Source of the DNA: Dichotomopilus funicola | Lineage: Eukaryota; Ascomycota; Sordariomycetes; Sordariales; Chaetomiaceae | Direction of reading: 5' to 3' | DNA: 64,000 nucleotides | NCBI RefSeq assembly: GCF_033296635.1 | Contig: NW_026944130.1 | Coordinates: 1 to 64,000, forward strand | Part shown: piece by piece, positions 12,307 to 23,459 of the stretch | Layout: every line of letters begins with the position of its first letter | Position numbering within the stretch: position 1 is the stretch's first letter | Made by a program: the position numbers and the translations under genes | Notes under the pieces: generated by a model | What the model was told of the DNA's origin: nothing | The model's database searches: none | Seen by the model: only the letters and a program-made list of their open reading frames with translations

Positions 12307-15300
12307 ATGTCGTCCTCGGAGCTCACTCTCGGTCGGACGATCCAGCTCGCCGATGATCGCCTAGGTATGTCGCTCTTTTCTTGTGTCTTCCGTAGTTTTG
12401 TGTCTGGTTTTGCTCGTCGCGTTTCGCGTCACGTTTTCGGCCCCTCGGCATATCTTCAGCGACCAGTGTGGCTGCCCCTCGCCGCCGTCGGCTTCACAAT
12501 TCTCCCCGTCCCGCACGCGTTTGACGCGTATTTTTTGAATTTTATATATCTCCGACCGCTGTTGGCCACCGGCGACTTCTCTTTCACGGCGTCTTGGACG
12601 CGTTTCTCTTTCCCATTTTCATTTTAAGCACCCCCCTCAGTCCCTATCAGTCCCCCTCAGTCGTCACTGGCTTTCCCATTCTACCCGCCCCGATTGCGTT
12701 TTGCGTATCCCGCCTTCTTTGTTTACTTGGCCTTCTTTTTCGGCACCCTGACGGCGGCTTCCTCCCTTCGCACAGCACGGTCACTTCCCTTCCGTCTGCG
12801 TCGGAACCGTTTTGCTTTCGAAACCAGCTGCTGATATTCGGAACAGGCACCATCCGATTCATCGGCCGCACCCGATTCGCCCCTGGCCTCTGGGTCGGTG
12901 TCGAGCTTGAGGACGCTACCGGCAAGAACGATGGCAGCGTCAACGACGTTCGCTATTTCGACACCACCATGGGCCATGGTATGTTCGTCCGTCCCAATGC
13001 GCTGAAGCTGCTAGTTGGTCCGCCGGCGCCCTTCATGCCCGTGCCTCCGGCCGAGAAGAAGAAATCGACGGCCCGACCGACCAGCATCGGCTCCAACGCC
13101 TCGTCCAGGGCCGCCACGCCTGCCGATTCCGGCCTCGCCAAACGGATGAGCCTGAACGCCCGCAGTCCAACTCCCGGCCAACGCCAATCTCGTCCGGCAA
13201 GTGGCGTCCCGGTAAGTCTCGCCGTTCCCCCACCCACATGATGTCACCTTCCAATTGACGATTTTATTTCGACTCGACTCCCTAGTCGCCGACTAAGCAG
13301 CTCACCAACCCACCCTCGCGTGGCACCTCCTCCCAGTCCACCAGCCCTCCCAATGGCCGCCCCGGTTTTGGATTGAACGCGCCCCGCGCCTCTCTCCCCG
13401 GGTCTCGACCTTCGTCCATTGCGCCCCCCGCGGGCAGACAGACTCGCCAAGCACCCCTGTCTGCCCCCGGACTCAAACCCCCCACCACCGCTACCCCCAA
13501 AACCACGACCGGTCCCGCCCGCACCCTCGCCGGTCGCTTGGCGCCACCCACCAAGACGACCATCTCACGCCCTTCGGGGCTCAAGTTGCCGCCGGGCTCC
13601 CGGCCGACTGTCGCCAAACCCCGCCCCACTGCCAACCGCAAACCCTCCGGTGGCAGTCCTCCCTCCTCCGCCAAGTCGACCGACGAAGAATCCGACCAAC
13701 CTGCCGCCTTCTCTGTCCCAGTGCAGTCGAGGGCCCTCGCCATCGAGAACCGATCCGATCCGGCCAACAACAAGACTTCCATCGACGACGCTGGCGAGCC
13801 TGCCCCGAACGCCAGTACCTCCGCAGCGCTCAAGGAGAACGAGGAACTCAAGGCCAAGCTGCGTGTGTTGGAGAAGAGGCGGAGCGATGATCGGGAGAGG
13901 CTCAACACGCTTGAGAGGGTTCAGGGCGAGCGTGACCGCTTCGAGCGGATCATTCAGACCCTGCAAGTCAAATACCAGCCCCAACAGCAGGAAATCACTG
14001 ATCTCAAGCGGCAGTTGACCGAAGCGGAGACCCGTCTCCGAAACGTCGAAGACATCCAGCAAGAACACGACTCGGCCATGGAGCTCGCCACTCTCGACCG
14101 CGAGATGGCGGAGGAAATGGCCGAAGTCTACAAGACGGAGCTCGACGCGCTCAAGAAGAAGAATGAGGTGTTGGAGCGGGAGGTCGAGATCTACCGAGAG
14201 GAGGAGGACGACACCAGCTCCGAATTTCCCGCCGACATCCCGCCAAGCAAGGAACTGCTCCAGTTCCGCAGGGACAGAGAACGCTTCCACGAAGCCCTCA
14301 TGCGCCTGAACGAGTTCTCAGAGAAGCAAGAGGAGGAGCTGGAGCATTCTCGCAAAGCTCTGAAGGCCGAGATTGCTGACAACCAGGCTCTCAGGGAGAA
14401 AAACGTGGCCCACGCGGCCGACCTCGCCCGGCACCAGGTCATCATCGACGATCTTAGGGAACAGCTTGATAACGCCCACGGTTCCGACGACATCATCGAA
14501 GCCTTGACGGAGCAACAAATCGCGCACCTTGAGGAGATAGAAGAACTCAAGGCCACGGTTTCCAGCTTGGAGGAGCTTAAGGACGTCTCAGATGAGCTGG
14601 AAATCAACCATGTCCACAATCAGAGAGAACTCCAGGCTGAGATTGACAAGCGTGATGCAGTCATCTCCGAGCAAGCCCGCCACGCGGCCCTCCAACAAAA
14701 GTCCATCGAGGACATGGAGTACACCCTCTCGAGATTCCGTGACCTCGTCGCCAGCCTGCAGACCGACCTCGACGACATGCGTGCGTCCCATGCGGTCACG
14801 GAGCACGAGTCCGAACAACTCAACACCCGCTCCCGAGCCATGCTCGATCTCAACCAGAAACTTCAACTCTCCGCCGCCAAGGCGCAGGTCAAGACCATCG
14901 ACTTGGAGCTTCGGCGGATGGAGGCGGAGGAGGCTGCACAACATCTGGAGGTCGTCACTCAATTTCTTCCAGCTGCCTACGACAGAACGGAGTCCTCGGT
15001 CCACGCCCTTCTTCGCTTCAAGAGGCTTGCCTCCAAAGCGGCCATCATCAACAATTCCCTCAAGGAACGCATCAACCTCCCACCACTTCCCGGCCACGAG
15101 AACGACCTCTTCGAGTCCTGCGATGCCATCGACAAGCTCACGTGGGTCTCATCCATGTGCGGTCGGTTCGTCGAGTCGATCAGCCATTGCTCCACGTCGC
15201 AATTCGATCGGTATCGGGGCGCCCACCCCGAGCTCGAGCCGGTCGAACGCGCCCTCAACGGCTGGATCGAAAACCTTCGCCACGACGACTTCCAGCCCAA

Positions 15301-16840
15301 GCAGTGTTCCGAAGAACTCCAGCGGACCATCACCTTGATGACCCATCTCGGTGAAGTCCACATCTCCAACGACCTCCCCAGTTTTGCTGATGACATCTTC
15401 ATGAAGACCCTGCTGATGCAGTCTTATCTTGAATCAGCTGCCACGACCATCACCGCCACCACGGCAATGGTCCAACACGTCGTCCAGGACGAAGACGAGC
15501 TCTCCCACCAGTTTGCGAAACGCACCCAAACCATCATCACGCAAACTAGGAGCGCCAAAGTCATCGCCGGTCGCGCCGTCCTCCACCTCGCCGACCTCAA
15601 GGCCGCCGGTCTATCGCTCTCCCCCGAAGCGCTCGGCGCCTTCGAGCGATGCGAAACGACGACGGCCGACCTCGCCAGCATGGCTCGCAACATCGGCTCC
15701 GACCTCCACAAGTTTCTCCACGACGAAGCGAGGACCGAACCTTACACCCTTTCCGACGTCCAAGCATGCGCCAAAACCACCATCGAGACCGGCTTCGGAT
15801 CCGACGAGTCCGGTCTTTTCGCGACTTACATGGACAAGTTGCTCGCCGTCACTTCACAACTTTCAGACCTTGTGTCCCTCAGCAGCAAGGTCCACCTTGC
15901 TCAGGAGTGTGAACGTGGCGACGCGCCTTGGAAACTGCTAAGTCAAGAAATCAAATCCCTCCAAAAGATCCCCGTTGAAGTGGAGGCCGAGTGCAAACGC
16001 CTCAAGGATGACCTCGCTAATGCCCGCCGCACGGCAGCCATCCAAGAAGAAACCTTGAGCACCGCAAACCTCAAGATCGAAACGCTCGAGTCCCGCATGC
16101 GAGACGCAAAGGAGCAGATGGCCCGGATCGCCGATCTCGAAGCGTTGTGCGACGCCGCCTCGGAAATGCGCGATACGTTTGTCGAGAACCTCGACAAGCA
16201 AGATCGGGAGCTGAAGGCCCTCGAGGAGGACAGGGACAAATGGCGACAAATCGCGAGCAGCAGTCGGGCGATCGCGGGCGGATCCGAGGAAGCAGACCAA
16301 GCGAGACTCGACCGCCAACAATCCGATGCCCACCAAATCGACAAAATGGGCGAACAAATCAACAACCTCCAGGCCGGCATTCGCTGGCTCCAAGAGGACA
16401 ACCTCCGTGCGAGAGCGACCGAACAACCCAATCACGACTGGCTCGCGGAGCCACTCACCAAGACCCCAACCGCCGTCGAACAACGCAAATCTCTCGCAGC
16501 CAACGAGGGCAGAGCTGTCCTTGGACAACTGCTCAATTTGGCCGGCAACGCCAAAGTTTTCGACATGTCGACTTTGCCGGCAGACAAGACCGGGTGGAAA
16601 CCCGCCAAAAGCACGCCCCAGTACCACGCTGCCGACCAAGCCGAGACCTTTGGGGCATGGAAGGAATGGCGGGCTGCGGCCATTAGGAATGGAGGAGCTC
16701 TCGGGGCGGAGGGTTCGAGGGGGGGGAGATCGATGTATTCTGGGAGATTGGAGATTGTTCTGCCGGTGATCGACAAGGAGGATCAGGGGCAGGAAGGGGC
16801 GGGGATGGGAAAGGGGAAGGGGAAGGCGAGGGAGATTTGA
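12307..16840 (+). CDS. Dynactin large subunit p150Glued
   Basis: Largest dynactin subunit; links cytoplasmic dynein to microtubules and cargo and is needed for nuclear migration in hyphae (Neurospora ro-3 is the family reference). Exons 12307-12364, 12847-13211 and 13286-16840 give about 1325 aa, close to the expected 1300-1370. The CAP-Gly domain is residues about 20-70: GTIRFIGRTRFAPGLWVGVE, then the GKNDGSV microtubule/EB1-binding motif. Next is a Pro/Ser/Thr-rich basic linker (about 75-290), then long heptad-type coiled coils (about 290-700), a globular middle rich in His and Phe, and a second coiled coil (about 1010-1190). The short first exon ending in a phase-1 intron just before the CAP-Gly glycine matches the needed frame (G plus GC). 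Intron 1 is long for this window (482 bp). The end is rich in Gly and Lys. No breaks seen. Confidence 0.93.
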
Positions 16841-17644
16841 AGCGGGAGGGTTCGGTTTTGTAGATAAGCGAAGATGTTTTTTCTTGTTTTCTTTTTCCCA
16901 TGAAAGCGGAGGAAAGCGACTTGGTTTTTGGCTTTTGTTTTTCATGGAGGAAGAAAGTGAGCATGGTTGTTTTGTTTTGGCGGTTGAGCAAGGGCGGGGA
17001 TTGTGGAGGCATGAAGCGAGAGAGATTTCGGGTTTTGTAAATAGGCGAGGATGGTTTTTTTGTTTTGGCGGTCGAGCGAGTGGACAAGAACACCAGCGAC
17101 AACGCCAACAAAAACAATGCCAACGACACCAACAACAACATCCGCCAACAAACTCAACTCCAACAAATCATCGCCAACAACAACACGCCAACAACATCAT
17201 CATCAACGCCAACAACAAGAACGACAATGGAAAGCGAGTGGGATCATCATGGGAAAGCGAGTGCGGGCATCAAGTTTTGGATTGGGATGGCGTTTTTGAT
17301 CTGAGATACCCAGTCAATTCAAGGATCTTTTTAGCCAATTTTTTGTGCCAGATTTGCTCCATGCTGTGACTTGTTTGTGTGATTAATGTGATGTGCCAAA
17401 GCTTGGTCGACATGTTTGTGCCGTGGGCCTGAAGCCAGGTAAATACTTGATGAAGATGCTGAGTAGTAATGAGGGGGATGCAGCAGTCAGGAGTGTGTTG
17501 TAATTCGCGAGTACGTAGCACATGACACCAGCCAGAGAAATAAGACGCAAGGCCTGGGATGATCCCAGAATGACAATCGAAACAGAAATCTTCATTGACA
17601 GCACCGGTTCTTTATAAAAACGGCATTCCATGTTGTCCCTTGAT
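16841..17644. other. Convergent 3' region with imperfect repeats
   Basis: Between the converging dynactin and SEC65 genes. It contains imperfect direct repeats: a roughly 30-bp TGTTTTGTTTTGGCGGT block near 16965 recurs near 17055, and a GGTTTTGTAGATAAGCGA block near 16854 recurs near 17034. An AAC/CAA-rich stretch follows at 17090-17222. No gene is supported. Confidence 0.55.
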
Positions 17645-18568
17645 TTATTTGCCTTTCCCTTTCTTCTCCTTCCTTCCACCGCCACCACTCCCACTCCCAC
17701 TTCCACCCGGCCCTCCAAATCCACCCAAACCACCGCCACCTCCACCAGCAGCAGCCAACAAACTCGCCATATCCGGCATCCCCCCAGCACCACCAGCACC
17801 ACCTGCCCCACCAGCCCCTTGCATCTCCTTCATCATATCCTTCAAAAAATTCTCACTCACCCCTCCCCCCGTCATCGCAGGACTATAATACGGCAACAAC
17901 TCCCCCATCTTCCACCCCCTCGGAATCGCCGGCCGCGGCCACGGCTGGCCCGGTTCCAGCGCCTGCGGCGGCATCGGCGCACCCCGCACCTCCATCCGCA
18001 GGGACCGCGACGTGTCCGTCGTCGGGTTGTTGCGCAGGTGCTGCGCCACCAGCAGATACAGGTGGTGTTTGTTGTTGATGTGGACGCTGCCAGGTGCGGG
18101 TGTGCTCGGCTGCTGGCGTAGATCGACTTTGACCCGGCCGGGGTTGGCCCAGTCCTTGGGGTGGATTTTACCCGCTTCGAGGACGGTTTGGAGCCGCAAC
18201 CCGGCGCAGGCTTGGACGATGTCGATTGCGAGGGGGTTGGGGACGGCGGCGGACCGGGGGATGCGCCGGCCTTCGGCGCGGGTGCGCGTGCTGTCGAAGT
18301 AGACGGGATATAGGCATTGGTAGGATTTGTAGGGTTGGTCGTCGGTTGTGGCTTGCATCGGGGGGTGGGAAGGGTTGGGGAAGCGCGGGGGGGTGGGTTG
18401 TGATTGTTGGGGCCGTGATGAAGTTGGTGGTTGGGGGGATTTGCTGGGGGCGTCGTCGCCTACGCGGCGGATGATGTCGGATTCGACAAAGTCGTCGATG
18501 TCGCCTTCGGATGGGTCTGACATGTCTAGGTCGCTGTCGGACACTTCTTCTATCTGGGGGTGTGACAT
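17645..18568 (-). CDS. SEC65: Signal recognition particle subunit SRP19/Sec65
   Basis: RNA-binding SRP subunit that helps load SRP54 onto SRP RNA, for co-translational targeting to the ER. Single exon, 307 aa from the ATG at 18568, chosen over an in-frame start 48 codons upstream because the acidic front MSHPQIEEVSDSDLD is typical of the family and the upstream part is not. The SRP19 domain is at about residues 82-190: YQCLYPVYFDSTRTRAEGRR, PRSAAVPNPLAIDIVQACA, then HPKDWANPGRVKV and NKHHLYLLVAQHL. The C-terminus is a Gly/Met-rich tail ending in a Lys-rich KEKKGKGK. It converges with the dynactin gene. No oddities beyond the long Gly-rich tail. Confidence 0.92.
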   Translation of the reverse strand: MSHPQIEEVSDSDLDMSDPSEGDIDDFVESDIIRRVGDDAPSKSPQPPTSSRPQQSQPTPPRFPNPSHPPMQATTDDQPYKSYQCLYPVYFDSTRTRAEGRRIPRSAAVPNPLAIDIVQACAGLRLQTVLEAGKIHPKDWANPGRVKVDLRQQPSTPAPGSVHINNKHHLYLLVAQHLRNNPTTDTSRSLRMEVRGAPMPPQALEPGQPWPRPAIPRGWKMGELLPYYSPAMTGGGVSENFLKDMMKEMQGAGGAGGAGGAGGMPDMASLLAAAGGGGGGLGGFGGPGGSGSGSGGGGRKEKKGKGK

Positions 18569-19646
18569 TTTGGGCGGTGTTTGTTTGTTTCGTAGGCGGC
18601 CGCCGAGGTGGTGAGGTGTGTGATCTTGGGGAGGTGGAGGGAAGTTTGAGGATTGTTCGGTTGTTTGTGCTTTGCAGCTGTTTTTTTGTCCAAATTTAAG
18701 GAGGGACGTCAATAGTGGGGTTGTGAAGGGGCTCGAATAAGGTGTGGTCTGTGCGTTAGCTGTCAGGGGACAGATCGGATATCATTAAGTGTAGCCGCCC
18801 GCGGGTTATTACGCTGTGAGTCCGCCAAACTACACTTTAAGTCGTGTGTTACAACATCCTCAACTTGTGTTGCCCATGACCGTGATGCTAAACATACCGA
18901 GCTTCTTAGGTGCTTTGTTCATCCATTGAAACATGTATCATGTTTCCATGGTATCTCGATATGTTTTTAATTCCTCGTGAATCTTGTCTGAAGGAACAGA
19001 AACCATGTATTTGTTTTCTCCCTGGATGGTGGACTCAATTCATCTGTTCCAACGGCTTCGATCCCAAAGCCCAGGAATCGAGCTCTTGCCGTGTGTGAAT
19101 ATAAAAAGGTGCGAGTTAAAATTTTAACAAAGCCCAGTTCTTCCCCTCCGCACCACCGTAAATACGAGTATTTATTTTGAGACACTTCTTGCAGCCTTTG
19201 ACTTCTCTTTACCTCCCACCACCTCCCTCGTATCTCATCTCTTGATTCCCGCTCCCAACAAGATGTATTGATTTCTTCAGATCGTGTATCATTTCATTGA
19301 GAGCCGGCCATCAGTAAGGTATGCCGATAGGATTACACCCGCGTGCGCTTGAGACCATTTCTCTAACCGGTCACTAGTCGCTAGCCCCTCGTTCACCTTC
19401 GTCTCCTTTGCGCTGGCGGACGTCCAGGTCTGGTGAATAACAGATCAAGTACACTCTCTTTCAAAGTCATCAACTACTTAACCTAGGATTCGGCTTATCA
19501 ATCTGTCATTCTTTGATTTAGGTTCAACCCTTGGCCAGAAACTCCATGCACTGCCCGTGGAAAGCAGCGTGAACGGAAATACCCTGGTCCTAAGCAGACA
19601 CAAAGCGATTCACATCTTGGCAATTTAGCAACAAATAGTGTTTATC
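18569..19646. other. Intergenic region between SEC65 and the CCCH gene (divergent)
   Basis: Shared upstream region of two diverging genes. An 8-bp inverted match (AAGTGTAG near 18787 against CTACACTT near 18831) could form a weak hairpin. The 19100-19646 part is pyrimidine-rich and probably the leader of the CCCH gene. No gene is supported. Confidence 0.5.
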
Positions 19647-21695
19647 ATGGACAATCCATTGGACAATCCGTCTGTGTCTCCGACTGCGTCGACTGTGTCG
19701 GTCGGAAATACCATCACTGGATTGATCCAGCGGTATCATGCCTTGTCCGCCCAACGAGACTCCGAGGACAACTTAATCCAGGTATGGCCAGATAATTACT
19801 CAGTCAAAATCTGTCGGGTCTGCGCTAACGCCTCCGTGCCAGGACCTAATCGTGTTTTCTGAATCACTTGATGCACGATTGGAATCAGTCGAGTCACAGT
19901 CTAGTGCGGAAATTACCGAGTTGGCGAGTCGGCTCAGAGACACAGAGCTCGAGCTCCAAGACACTCACAAGTCTAAGGAAGACTTGGAACAGAAAGTTCA
20001 GCAACTGGAGGAAGTATATCTCCAGAACCCCAACTGTCCAGAAGTAATTTGACTCATGGGGATTCAGAGATGATTATGGATCACGACTGACTCCCTCTGC
20101 AGGACGAGAACTCCTATGTTATCGTACTTCTAGACGCGAACTTCATCCTTGTAAGCCAGCCTACCTGATTTCACGCCTTCATTTCGCTCACACCTAACTC
20201 GGCATAGTTCAAAAAACACCTCGTCAAGCAAGGCGTTGAAGGTGGCGAGAAGGCAGCAAATGACCTAAGGTCTGCCATTCTTGGGCAATGCGGTGCCTAC
20301 TCCAGTGAAATACGCGTTATTGCGAAAGCATACGCCAACTTCGAGAAGCTCAGCAAGGAAATGTGCGACGATGGTAGCCTGAATAACGAGCAGGATCTTG
20401 GGGATTTCTTTGTGGGATTTACCCAGGCCATATCCACGTTCGACTTTGTCAATATTGGCACAGCAAAAGGGCAAGTCGGCCGCAAAATCAAAGGTAATCA
20501 AAGCATGGAACCCGATGAATGAGCAATGAAGTGCTAATATTCATATTACGGTCATAGAATTGACGACCTGGCATCTCCGCAATATCAACTGCAAACAGGT
20601 CATTCTCGGTATATCACACGATACCGGATATGCCTTGTTTCTCGACAACCTCTTTCAAGACAGCCAAGTCAGATTCCGTGTGATTGTCCTCGAGGGAATT
20701 ACGACAGTCCCAGAAATCGTTAAGACGGGGGTCAACATTCTAAACTTGAACGACAGCCTGTTCCGTTCCGAGAAGTCACTCAACACGACGCCTCCAAAGG
20801 GCCCAAAGGCACCAAGGGCTCCGAGGGCGTTGATGGCGCCTAAGGCACCGAGCCCACCGACGGCCCCTACGTTTATGACGGCCGCTAAACCCACAGCTCC
20901 AGCCATGCCGACCCCGACACACCCCCCTATTGCGACGTACGCTGGAGCCGTGCAAAAGCCGACACCACCACCCTCGGCCGCTCTTGCACGCCCCTTGGCC
21001 CAACAAGAATCCCGGCCGACGACAAAGGTGTCGCCGTCAAACCCCACATGGTAAATCACCTCTCCTTCTCCTTAAAACCCTTCTATGCCCTTCTTCCATA
21101 TTCTAATACACCAGCGCGCCAAACAGGACCCCCGGCCCACGAGGTCTCGACCCGCCCCTCAAAGTCGCCCAGTCCGCCCTCGGGTCAATCAGGATACGAG
21201 CCGAGCGCCGCGACAGCAGCGGCAACTTTCCCAAGAAGCTCTGCAACAACCACTACCTGCGCGGGCCCAGTGCCAAAGGAAACAAGTGCGAGTTCGAGCA
21301 CAAGTATCGGCTCAGCTCGAGCCAAAAGGCGGCGCTGGCGTACTTGACTAGGTTGACGCCGTGCGCACAGGGACAGGAGTGTGATGTTAAGGACTGTATT
21401 TACGGTCATCATGTGCGTTTTTTCTCTCTCTTTTTCTTTTGCTTTCCCCGTTGTTCTGTCCCCTCGCTCCAGCACCTTTCTCCCACTTTTGCTTCTCACG
21501 CTCAATTATTCCTCCCTCTTTGTCCTGCAAACCCTCTCAATACTTTATACCGAATGTGGAGAATCGGCTAACAAAGCGGCCACTTGACGTGGTCGATGTA
21601 TACAGTGCCCGAGTGTGCAAAACGGGGTGTGCATCACCTTGAATTGCAAGTTTGAGGAACATGCCCACCCGCCGAAAACAAAGTCTAAGGCCTAA
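19647..21695 (+). CDS. Tandem CCCH zinc-finger protein with N-terminal NYN/PIN-like domain
   Basis: Seven exons: 19647-19781, 19843-20043, 20103-20150, 20208-20493, 20558-21050, 21127-21412 and 21606-21695, giving 512 aa. All junctions keep frame. Order: a coiled coil (about residues 45-110), then a domain starting DENSYVIVLLDANFILFKKH (about 113-290), whose DxN/D core resembles the NYN/PIN-like fold seen in the fungal DUF7923 CCCH family. A Pro/Ala/Thr-rich linker (about 300-387) follows, then three CCCH-type fingers (about 427-505). Finger 1 reads C-x8-S-x5-C-x3-H, so its expected second Cys is Ser. Finger 2 (PCAQGQECDVKDCIYGH) has a full ligand set. Finger 3 starts at the last exon (CPSVQNGVC, then CKFEEH). 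Members are thought to bind RNA; nuclease activity is only inferred from the fold. The true start is the ATG at 19647, not the GTG three codons upstream. Confidence 0.85.
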
Positions 21696-22330
21696 GGAGG
21701 AGACCAGAGATTATGAGGGAAGATTTTTAGGGTCACCGAGCTCTGAGAAAAGAGCCCAAGGGTTGGGTTTGGTTGGCGGTTGTTGGGACCTTGCTAGTGA
21801 GTCTCGTCACGATGATGGTGTTCGTCACGACAGTTTTTGTCACAACATTTGCACTGGGATTTCGGGATTTCCTGCAAGTCGGTTTGATAGACGATGTATT
21901 GTAAGAATGCAACGAGTATACCGGGATGTAGATTGTGACCATCGTGCACGACCCAGATTGTAACAACGCAACACTAAGTCCAGTTTCCGGTGGATATTTC
22001 ATCACAAGGTTCGTTGTGGACAGTTAATTACCCAGTTAAGTGCCTACCTCCGTCGCGATACGCAGTATCTCTCGGCAATACCTCATCTCGCCGGGTATAT
22101 GTTGTGCAGCAAGCAGCCAAGCATCTCCGAAAAGGGACCCCACGAAAGTACACTGCGTTTAGCAAAATGTGATTTGCGCTGTTGGTTGGTGCTGCTCGGG
22201 CGGCGAGGCGTTTGCTTGGGAGAAAGAGGCCGTTCATTGGCCCGTAAAAGCACCATACGAAATAATTAACTCGAAACAGGCCAGTTATCAATTTATTAAC
22301 ACTGCCCAGACGCCAAAGACTCCCAGCAGC
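21696..22330. other. Gene-free stretch between the CCCH gene and the pseudogene
   Basis: No recognisable coding region. It contains dispersed GTCACGA/CACGA-type short repeats near 21805-21845. It leads directly into the decayed patch at 22331. Confidence 0.5.
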
Positions 22331-22855
22331 ATGGCGCCAGCGACAATCCAGATCTTCTCCGACATACATCTCAAGACCCACGCCTCGTACGACTTCCACT
22401 TTAAGCAGACAGCCCCCAACCCCGCCCTCCTTGGCCCGCAGCTCCTCCATCCTGTCGGCAAAGTCACGGACTCTCCGTTTGGCAGTAATTAGGCTAGCTG
22501 CATAAGATAGGCTCGTGGTTTCCTAGGACGAAGAAGACGTTCTAGTATCGACAGAGCTGCTTCTGGAGGAAGACAAAGAAATCATCATGTGCTGCGTGCC
22601 CGATGTCGCTCGATCCACCATCGGACGCTTCGTTTTCCTCGACCAGACCCGGCACGATGTCAACGATACCCTCACCGTGCTGGACTGCGCGTTGTTTTCG
22701 CGCGTGACGCTGGAGTAAGCTGCCACGGTAGCTAGTCGCCTCATCGATTTCCAGCAGATGCGAAACTGGACGGTCGGAGACCACGTCGATGCCCACGTCT
22801 CCGACCTGCGATGGCTGAATGCGCAAGTGGCTGAGAGATCGAGGTCGCAGCCCCA
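22331..22855 (+). pseudogene. Calcineurin-like phosphoesterase pseudogene with an inverted middle
   Basis: Three pieces of one metallophosphoesterase are present but not collinear. Piece 1 (plus strand, 22331-22435) has the N-terminal metal motif IQIFSDIHLKTH (DxH). Piece 2 (minus strand, about 22607 down to 22436) carries DIGHAAHDDFFVFLQKQLC, a TAG stop, FFVLGNHEP (the GNHE metal motif) and RRVRDFADRMEELRAKEGG. Piece 3 (plus strand, about 22609-22855) has RFVFLDQTRHDVNDTLTVL, a TAA stop, and NWTVGDHVDAHVSDLRWLNA. Reading piece 1, inverted piece 2, then piece 3 restores family order, so roughly 170 bp was inverted inside the gene. The C-terminal metal-binding part after piece 3 is missing. 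The TAG where relatives have Trp (TGG) fits a RIP-type C-to-T change. It cannot make an enzyme. Confidence 0.8.
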
Positions 22856-23330
22856 GCGCTAGATTGCGCTACGGGCTCTCTGGGTACGGAGGATTGGGTT
22901 CCTTTGAAGGAACCGGGTCATCCAGCCCTTTCTAGCAGTAGTACAGCTGGATCCTTGGGCCTATAGAACCTAGCTCGTGAACTCCCTAATCTGCGTATGC
23001 GTTGGTGGAAGACCGAGGGCTACCTGGGTCAAAACCTACTGTATAAGGTGGGCTTCTTGCACCGGGCTGAGGATCTGGAGCGATTCGGCCTCAGCCGAAC
23101 GGGTTTGTGTACCGTGAATACGGTAGTAGAGGGTAGTGGTCAGGACACCGGGCTTGCGACTGATCTTTCGCAAAGACTGGGCACCTCGGTTGTATATTGC
23201 GACCGCATCTTGTAGATCTTGTTCAGTATACCATATCTTGAATTGACAGAGCTGTATTCGAAAAATGAGCTTATTTGACGAAAAATTGACCGAGTGGGGA
23301 AAAGAGGGGCTGCCTGTGTTGCTTGCACTC
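22856..23330 (-). mobile_element. Broken pogo/Fot1-type transposase (N-terminal part only)
   Basis: Minus-strand relic of a Tc1-mariner superfamily transposase of the pogo/Fot1 group. The psq-type helix-turn-helix is readable: WYTEQDLQDAVAIYNRGAQS, then the second helix LTTTLYYRIHGTQTRSAEAE and SPVQEAHLIQ. The CENP-B-type second DNA-binding region follows as LTQVALGLPPTHTQIREF, a stop-rich spacer, and RKGWMTRFLQRNP. At least four in-frame stops occur, two or more at positions where Trp (TGG) or Arg is expected. The catalytic DDE domain is absent: the frame ends where the phosphoesterase pseudogene begins (about 22855). No terminal inverted repeats were found. Inactive. Confidence 0.75.
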
Positions 23331-23459
23331 TGCTTAGGCTGGTAGATCAATGAGTATTTCCATGTTTTCTCCTACGCGGATTGATTTGGACGACTAGGGT
23401 TGTTTCGGTCGACACATAAATGCAGCCGTGTCGTTTGGTGCCGTCCAGAGCCGGCTGCT

